Assembly: GCA_004151065.3 (NCBI GenBank)
Contig: NWUY0304499573.1
Coordinates: 1 to 15,037 of the forward strand
Direction of reading: 5' to 3'
Length of the DNA stretch: 15,037 nt
Source of the DNA: Larix sibirica
Lineage: Eukaryota; Streptophyta; Pinopsida; Pinales; Pinaceae
Shown here: in pieces, positions 9,670 through 15,037 of the stretch
Layout of the letters: every line of letters begins with the position of its first letter
How positions within the stretch are numbered: the stretch's first letter is position 1
Notes under the pieces: generated by a model
Seen by the model: only the letters and a program-made list of their open reading frames with translations
The model's database searches: none
Told to the model about the DNA's origin: nothing
Translations under genes and position numbers: made by a program

Positions 9670-10021
9670 AACTAACACTTGGAATATGCTCTTAGACTTT
9701 TCCAATGCCCAGCACTAATGGCAGAACTATGTTGAATTTAATTTGGCTTTATTGGTCCCTTCTCAAACCCTTCGACTAGTCAAGATCCAAATCCCCTTCC
9801 TTGGTTGCAAAGTCATATCACACTCAATTTCTCTCAGCTTTAAGTGCTTCTTGGAAGATTAAAAAGGAAAGCACTACTTCGAAACTGATTCTAAATGACA
9901 CTTTTTGGATTAGACAATACATTCAGAAATGTGAGTCTCGTTCAACGAAGTTTTCATGCTCACTTGGAGATAGTATATCAAAATAGGTACATTTACAGAG
10001 CGTACAACAAAATGCAAATGA
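9670..10021. other. Intergenic region, no gene recognised
   Basis: The sequence has mixed composition and one open frame (9801-9986 plus) that lacks any recognisable motif. It may be part of a decayed retroelement if the primer-binding-site candidate just upstream is real. Nothing else can be supported. Confidence 0.35.
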
Positions 10022-10171
10022 TATGATCCTTGAAACAATTACAATGAAAACGTATTGTTCTTCAACATCACAAGCTTGTTGGGATTTACATAATTTGTAT
10101 GATCCTTACAACAATGAGAACAAACTAAGTATTATTCTTCAAAATCACAAGCTTGTTGTAAATCATTTATA
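10022..10171 (+). repeat. Diverged tandem duplication, period 76 bp
   Basis: TATGATCCTT begins at 10022 and again at 10098. Both copies continue with ACAAT, GTATT.TTCTTCAA.ATCACAAGCTTGTTG and an AT-rich tail, giving two units (10022-10097 and 10098 to about 10171). The ATCACAAGCTTGTTG core is identical in both. Substitutions and small indels elsewhere show that the duplication is not recent. Confidence 0.6.
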
Positions 10172-10685
10172 GGGCCTGAATTAGACCTTTTAAGACCCTT
10201 TATAAGACTATTAACTCTATTTCTGAATTTGAAATTTTGAACCTCACTTAAGAGTTTTACGTGAGTGCATGATTTGTGGTCTCGATTCTCTATTGGAACA
10301 AAGTCTTTATACCTTTGTACTCGGACTATGACCCGTGTAAACAACTTCCATCTTTTCCTGAGAAAGAAGTTTATCTGGTAAGTCCTTTCCGAATATATTA
10401 TGCATATAGTAATTTCAGAGATACAGTCCACAGTGAATTGGTTGTTTTTGACTTGTGGCTGCTAAATCTAGGTGATCTGAATTTACCTTTGCTTTTTCTA
10501 GATCATACAAGTGAGTTGATTTGCTTGTCTTCTTCAATATTGTTAGTTTATGGACGCTTTTCCCATTGTGAATGTACTCTAATTAATTATACTGGGAATG
10601 AAACAAAGTGAACACTGCCTCTACCAGTGTCGGGTATTTTTATATTAGATCTTTTGTAACTGAATGAATTACAAATTACTGGTCC
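10172..10685. other. Intergenic region with an unrecognised open frame
   Basis: The plus-strand frame 10276-10611 (111 codons) and the minus-strand frame 10132-10431 overlap. Neither shows a domain, signal peptide or codon pattern that argues for a gene, and the plus-strand frame starts from a non-ATG codon (GTG at 10276). Splice-like AG|GTGATC occurs near 10470, but no neighbouring exon is apparent. I list this as unexplained sequence and not as a gene. Confidence 0.35.
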
Positions 10686-10875
10686 CATTGATTGATGACC
10701 AGTTTTCGGATTTCCTACTTTATTGGCCACTTACTAAATTTACTTCGAGTCTTCCGCTCCCCTTCGACTTTGAATCTTCATATTAATTGATGACCAGTTT
10801 TCGGATTTCCTACTTTATTGGCCACTTACTAAATTTACTTCGACTCTTCCGCTCCCCTTCGACTTTGAATCTTCA
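10686..10875 (+). repeat. Near-perfect 95-bp tandem duplication
   Basis: The unit at 10686-10780 is followed directly by 10781-10875. By eye the two differ at only three positions: 10686 C versus 10781 T, 10690 G versus 10785 A, and 10749 G versus 10844 C. Both contain GATGACCAGTTTTCGG and CTTCCGCTCCCCTTCGAC. Such high identity in otherwise decayed intergenic DNA indicates a recent duplication, or a copying error at assembly. Confidence 0.9.
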
Positions 10876-11100
10876 AATCGAATCGTTGACTTCAAAATTT
10901 TAAAATCAATAGACTTGGCTAATTCAATATCTTTGCAATTGAATATAAACAATTCATATTCTGTAAACTCTCGCCCATTGACTATGAATCTTCATATCTA
11001 ATCACCGACTTTAAATATTTATAATCTATAGAGTCGGTTAATTAAACATCTTTGCAATTGATTACAAAGTACTCATATTCGGCATAACTCTTGCCCATTA
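10861..11100 (+). repeat. Diverged tandem duplication, period about 120 bp, overlapping the 95-bp repeat
   Basis: The first unit starts at GACTTTGAATCTTCA (10861) and the second at GACTATGAATCTTCA (10980). Both continue through ATC.AAT, GACTT.AAA, ATAGA, TCTTTGCAATTGA, TCATATTC and a terminal CTC.TGCCCATT-type end (CTCTCGCCCATT in the first unit, CTCTTGCCCATT in the second). They are clearly related but diverged. The first 15 bp also belong to the second unit of the 95-bp repeat, so two duplication events of different age overlap here. Confidence 0.65.
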
Positions 11101-11416
11101 CAAAGCGCTCAAAATTGACTCGAATTAAACTCTGCAGTCACCTAAGTAAGAATTTTGCAATCAAGTCAAATCAACTGATTGGATCTCGTCCAAGGATATT
11201 TCAGCCAATGATGAAGTTCTTTTTGACTTGGTATGTGACAAACTCCAAAATACCTATATATTAAAAAATAAAATTAATAAAATTAATAGGATAATTTTTT
11301 TTAATAGGATAAATGCATATATATTTTTGTACTTTTAACATGATCCAAATGGATATCAGTGGCCACCTACCTATTCCACTGAAGTTTTCTATTTCAACAA
11401 TTTTCTAGTAATTTTT
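11101..11416. other. Intergenic region, possible decayed coding fragment
   Basis: Between about 11160 and 11255 the plus strand is open and reads ...STDWISSKDISANDEVLF... onward to a stretch ending NTY before low-complexity AT DNA begins. The composition looks more protein-like than the flanks, but I cannot assign it to a family. Upstream it is closed by a stop, and downstream comes AATTAATAAAATTAATAGGA-type sequence. It may be a retroelement scrap. Confidence 0.25.
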
Positions 11417-11653
11417 TTACGGTTTTTCGGGTCTTAAATTTTCGGGGCCGTTTTGAGGCCCTAAATGATGTTTTTTGGCCAATCGGTGGGTTATGGGTAG
11501 CGTGGCATGCCCTGGATCTAGCCAAAAGATATACTTATTAGTTAGTTCTTTCCAACGAGCCATCCCGCACTCTAAATGAAAATCATATGCACAAGTTGTG
11601 TCCAGCAAGTTAGCAGGCCACCTCGGGGCCAACAGATCATTTTTTACCTTCAT
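11417..11653 (-). other. GC-richer island with an uninterrupted 78-codon minus-strand frame
   Basis: This 240-bp stretch is visibly richer in G and C than the DNA on either side. The minus strand reads 78 codons without a stop, starting MKVKNDLLAPRWPANLLD and including the segment FHLECGMARWKELTNKY. The sharp compositional change suggests an inserted piece, either a repeat or a gene fragment. I do not recognise the protein and see no domain motif, so no function is assigned. It could be an internal part of a transposable element. Confidence 0.3.
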
Positions 11654-12429
11654 CTCCTAGGGTTGGATTCTTGGATGTTTAGGGTTTTTGCCTCTATGCT
11701 TATGATAAAAATGTCATTTTCGATCTCTTTGTAATCTTGAGAATGAGCATAGTCGACACATCTCTCTTCAGAGAGAAGCTACCACCATCCGAGCTAGTTT
11801 GTATTGTTTATGATTTACAATGTTTTTCCACTCCATTCATTATAGAATTTAGGTTTTACAATATTATTGTGCACTCTACAAAATATTTGTGTATGTGTGC
11901 TTCCATTTTTATAATGCCGCCTTCATTTCGTATCCAAATCAACATAAACTAATATGCTTCACCCAAAGAGATTCAAACCAACCACTAACTAAATTCTCAA
12001 CAACTTTAACAACATTTGATTGAACTAACCCCCTTACACTATATAGACCATCTTATATAAACAGTTGTTTATTATGATTTTACTATTATAATAAAATAAA
12101 TATACTAATTTTACAACAAATTAAAAAATCCTAAACTTATAATAAATGTTTGTCTTATATTTTTTTAATAATTTTTTTTCAAAATATCATCAAAACAAAA
12201 TTTTTAAAATTCAAACATATCAAAATAAATATATAAACTTATCAAAATTAATATCAATGATCTTGGATTCTTCTATATAAAAATAAGAAATGAAACAATC
12301 ACATTCACTAACTCTTAAAGAATCTTGAATATTACAACAACACCATATATGTGCAAACTATCACCCCAATCCCTAACAAATCATGGTTATCTTTAAAATA
12401 AAATGCACTCCATTACATGTACATGCCTT
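11654..12429. other. AT-rich intergenic region, no gene recognised
   Basis: Very AT-rich from about 12000, with long A and T runs. The plus-strand frame 11737-11952 is short and has no recognisable content. No RNA gene or structured repeat is visible. Confidence 0.45.
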
Positions 12430-12733
12430 TTATTTATATTTTTAATTGTCTTCCTATGTTAAGTTGTAGGCGTCTTTATTCATGGAATCTCTTAAATTAG
12501 TGAACATTTATTATTTTTAATACACATTTAATTTATTATAGGTGTTTTTATTCATGTTATTTATATTTTAATTATCTTTTTATGTTAAGTTATAGGTGTT
12601 TTTATTCATAAAATCTCTTAAATTAGTGAATATTTATTATTTTAATACAAATTTAATTTATTATAGGTGTCTTTATTCATAAAAATCTCTTAAATTGATT
12701 AACAATTATTATTTTTAATACAAATTTAATTTT
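12430..12733 (+). repeat. AT-rich tandem repeat, period 126 bp with a partial third unit
   Basis: GTTAAGTT followed by GTAGGCGTCTTTATTCATG (from 12458) recurs as GTTAAGTTATAGGTG (from 12584), a spacing of 126 bp. Shared blocks in order are TTATTTATATTTT, TTTATTCAT, ATCTCTTAAATTAGTGAA, TTTATTATTTT, AATAC and ATTTAATTTATTATAGGTGT. A third, shorter unit from 12665 repeats the segment from GGTGTCTTTATTCAT to AATTTAATTTT. The units differ by substitutions and small indels. No gene lies inside. Confidence 0.75.
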
Positions 12734-13383
12734 CATGCTTAAAATAAATTTAATTTTCAATACATTTCGTAAGATTCTACTTAAAAATCCACACAAGGAA
12801 ATCGACTCCATAAGGCTAAGTTAAAATGCCTAACATGATTGTCCATTACAACACGTAAATTACAAGTCTTTTGAACAAAAGAAAAAAACCAACCTCTTCT
12901 TTAAGAAATAATATCACATTTGTATTAATTGATGTATTGAGAGCAATAATGATGCTTAGATTTTGGAACATGTGTAAACATATGTAAGGGTTTTTTTCAA
13001 AGATGATTTGTTTGTATAATGGGTGCTGCCAAAGGCTCTTTCTTAAGACTAATTTGGGGATTTCAAGTTGGTAATGTGAAATGTAATTTGTTCAATTAAT
13101 TTTGATGTTTTGTTAGTGTAATGTATATTTATTTTATAAATATTATTTTTATATATCATTATTATATAGGTAAATAAAAAGGTTAAATAAAATATAAATA
13201 TTAGTTTTGGGATTATTTGTGTAGAGTAAGTTATTAATTTATAATTGTAATTAACTAATTTTTTATGATTTTGAGTAGTTTACTCAATGTTTATTGCATT
13301 AACTGATGCTTACAGGGGTGAAGAAGTGGGATTGAGACTAGCAAAATGAATCACAGAGCATTAATCATTGCTTCTATGGACTT
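12734..13383. other. AT-rich intergenic region, no gene recognised
   Basis: The sequence is low-complexity and AT-rich with no open frame of note. From about 13315 the composition becomes more balanced, and this may be the outer part of the 5S-related element that follows. Where that element ends on this side cannot be fixed from the window. Confidence 0.4.
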
Positions 13384-13475
13384 GCACCTAGTAACCAAGA
13401 CTTCTTGGGAGGTCACCTATCCCAAGATTCCTCTAGCTCAAGCACGCTTAAGTGTGGATTTTTTCCCACAATCAA
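13384..13475 (-). mobile_element. 5S-rRNA-derived sequence with box A and box C, probably part of a 5S-bearing retroelement
   Basis: Read on the minus strand, TTAAGCGTGCTTGAGC (box A region, 13436-13451) and GGTGACCTCCCAAGAAGTC (box C region, 13399-13417) closely match the internal RNA polymerase III promoter of plant 5S rRNA. The distance from AAGCG of box A to GGTGACC of box C is 32 bases, as in true 5S. The 5' half of 5S (the part before about base 40) is not recognisable and is replaced by unrelated TTGATTGTGGGAAAAA sequence. Substitutions in the intermediate element and box C argue against a functional ribosomal gene. Known carriers of such sequence are Cassandra TRIM elements (5S in the LTR) and SINE3-type elements. 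I favour the Cassandra type because it is common in plants, but I cannot show LTRs. Confidence 0.7.
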
Positions 13476-13559
13476 GAGTCAAGGGAGCTCAAAACTGAAT
13501 AATTCATAAGGCACAATACTTGCTAAAGTTTTGCAAATGAGGCAACAAGCTAAGTGAAT

Positions 13560-13596
13560 TTGATTGTGGGAAAAATCCATAGTTAAACACGCTTGA
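13560..13596 (+). repeat. Second, decayed 5S-like copy, inverted relative to the first
   Basis: TTGATTGTGGGAAAAATCCA followed by TAGTTAAACACGCTTGA is the inverted counterpart of 13439-13475. The first 20 bases match with one length difference in the A run. The following box A-like part matches about two thirds, and several differences are of the G-to-A or C-to-T kind. Because the shared part includes the non-5S TTGATTGTGGGAAAAA, both copies derive from the same element and not from independent 5S genes. The two copies are separated by 84 bp (13476-13559). Downstream, the 5S similarity is lost or very weak. Confidence 0.65.
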
Positions 13597-13720
13597 ACCA
13601 AAAAACTATTTAAAACCATAAAAACCATAATCCTAAAAATAATACCTCATAAATATAAATACCCTTAAATTTTTAAAATAAATAAAAATGCTATATTATA
13701 CTACATTTCTTTAAGTTTAA

Positions 13721-13827
13721 AATAAAGTATAATAAAACAATTATTTCTTAATAAAGTATAATAAAACAATTAGTTCTTATTATACAATTAAGATTAAGAA
13801 GTTCTTATTATACCATTAAGATTAAGA
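13721..13827 (+). repeat. Two adjoining short tandem duplications (29 bp and 28 bp periods)
   Basis: A 23-bp block starting AATAAAGTATAATAAAACAA is identical at 13721-13743 and 13750-13772, a period of 29. Immediately after it, a 28-bp block starting AGTTCTTATTATAC occurs at 13772-13799 and 13800-13827 with one difference (A versus C). The two duplications abut, suggesting local replication slippage. No gene is present. Confidence 0.8.
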
Positions 13828-14224
13828 ATGATTAGAACTAAAAATATATCAGTAGCCTTGGTCAATCTTCATGATCTGAATTTCAAATATATGATCATCC
13901 TTATCACCGTGAACGTCCTATTCATAAATATAATAATAATAATTATAGGGAAATGAAGTGAATGAATGATAAAGTCGTGTAAGAGCGTGGCACAAGAAAT
14001 TATAATCTGCTATCATATGCTTCTTTGGTTGTTATTAATTCATTTGTCATTGAAATATATAACAATCAGATTGGTGAGGATAAATCTCATCCATGATGGG
14101 TGTTAGCTAGGCTTGCCACGTGGTGTGCATCGTCATTGCATTTTACTACCATCGTGTTGGGATTTGTGTGTGGATGTCAATGCAAAGGTATGAATGAGTG
14201 TTGAATAAAGGTTATTATATTACT
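13828..14224. other. Intergenic region, no gene recognised
   Basis: AT-rich with no supported gene. A perfect G-box core (CACGTG, 14117-14122) is present, but no promoter or transcript start can be placed near it. A short AATAATAATAATTATA run lies at about 13930-13946. Confidence 0.4.
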
Positions 14225-14316
14225 TATTGACATGTAGTGTATTTTTGTGATGAGTTTGGTGTTGATTGATTATTGACAGGTAGTGTATTTTTGTGATGAG
14301 TTTGTTGTTGATTGAT
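14225..14316 (+). repeat. 46-bp tandem duplication
   Basis: Units at 14225-14270 and 14271-14316 begin TATTGACA and share GTAGTGTATTTTTGTGATGA and GTTGATTGAT. I count two differences (CATG versus CAGG, and TTGGTG versus TTGTTG). The high identity indicates a fairly recent event. Confidence 0.85.
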
Positions 14317-15037
14317 TATTAGTTTAGGTTATCAATTGAGTTCCATCTTTGCATTTTAATCAAAGTTTGCAAAATTTATGATTTTATGTGATAGGGTTAT
14401 CCAAAGTTTTTTTCATTTTCAACTTGATCTCTTAGTGTGGGATGGTGGCAGATGCCCGATTTCCATGTTGAAGATTTGTATTTTATAAATTTCAATGTCA
14501 AAGGCTCCATATTTGTCAATTATCACACGTATCCCAAAATCCCAAATTTTGTTATCATTGCATCGTTCACTTGAACCGCCTCATGCACTTCAAGTGGTTC
14601 CCTTGTTTGAATATATAACCCTTGAGCCAAAATTTAGGATCAACACATGCACATGGATATATTTAGGTGCAGTAAATATGGAGATCATTGCACGCCATAT
14701 TTGCACATAGACATGAAAGATATATGACAAAGAAAGCGTCACATCCTCATGATACTCAACACCCCAGGGTATGATGGCACCTTTTACAATCTGAAACTCA
14801 AAACGAAACTATGTTTATTCGCCATTTAATCATTGTTTTTTTGCAAGGAAAATTTTAGGGGCCAATTTTTGATGTTTTTTTCCAAAAAAAAGAGTCATCA
14901 ATTTCCATTTTTCTAAAATGATTTGCCCAAATTCCATACAATAAAAGTATTTTATTCTAAACATTGCCAAATTTGTCTAAAAACTATATAAAATTATTGG
15001 AAATTTGAATATGTTTACAAAAATATCACCAAACATT
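14317..15037. other. Intergenic region to the right edge, no gene recognised
   Basis: The plus-strand frame 14495-14710 (71 codons) lacks recognisable motifs. The last 200 bases are AT-rich with several poly-A and poly-T runs. Nothing indicates the start of another gene before the window ends. Confidence 0.45.

Noticed and set aside
10276-10611. 111-codon plus-strand frame as a possible gene
   Set aside because: It has no ATG start at its listed beginning, no domain or splice support, and lies between tandem duplications.
10022-11100. CRISPR-like array from the regularly repeated segments
   Set aside because: The repeats are direct tandem duplications with no spacer structure, in a plant nuclear sequence.
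11737-11952. 71-codon plus-strand frame
   Set aside because: It is short, has no recognisable motif, and its length is expected by chance in this much non-coding DNA.
13384-13475. A functional 5S ribosomal RNA gene
   Set aside because: The first third of 5S is missing, the conserved intermediate element and box C have several changes, and the same flanking sequence occurs in an inverted second copy, so an element-borne derivative is more likely.
14117-14122. Perfect G-box CACGTG as a promoter element
   Set aside because: No gene or transcript start can be supported nearby, and a 6-bp match is expected a few times in 15 kb.

Overview
This window comes from a plant nuclear genome. The evidence is one spliced gene of the plant-specific IQ67-domain (IQD) family, with plant-type GT/AG introns and a long intron in the 5' leader, followed by about 9 kb of AT-rich DNA that holds repeats and no recognisable gene. 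I cannot name the species. The long repeat-rich flank suggests a seed plant with a moderate to large genome.

Layout. Positions 1-700 are upstream or promoter DNA, including a 33-bp direct repeat that carries two TGGGCCC (site II / TCP-type) motifs. A non-coding leader exon probably ends at 934 and joins over a roughly 2-kb leader intron (935-2912) to the first coding exon. The coding sequence is join(2941..3015, 3099..3410, 3728..3955, 4798..4920, 5040..5831). All junctions are phase 0 and the product is 509 residues. It is an IQD1/2/3-like calmodulin-binding scaffold with a [16 protein letters not shown]-terminus, an unusually long Ala-rich helix, a complete IQ67 domain at residues 114-180 with three IQ motifs, a [14 protein letters not shown] block and a C-terminal DUF4005-like region. 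The 3' UTR follows from 5832 and its end is uncertain.

From about 6.3 kb to the right end I find no convincing protein-coding gene. The region holds a 164-bp foldback (MITE-like) element at 7650-7813, a possible LTR-retrotransposon primer-binding-site remnant near 9655, and a cluster of short tandem duplications with periods 76, 95 and about 120 bp at 10.0-11.1 kb. It also holds a GC-richer island at 11.4-11.65 kb, a 126-bp tandem repeat at 12.43-12.73 kb, and short tandem repeats of 28, 29 and 46 bp at 13.7-14.3 kb.

The most unusual item is at 13384-13596. There, a 5S-rRNA-derived sequence on the minus strand, with box A and box C at the spacing of true 5S, faces a second and more decayed copy on the plus strand. 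The two copies share non-5S flanking sequence, which points to a mobile element carrying a 5S promoter (Cassandra/TRIM-like or SINE3-like) in a head-to-head arrangement. I see no operon, CRISPR array, tRNA gene or novel multi-gene system here.
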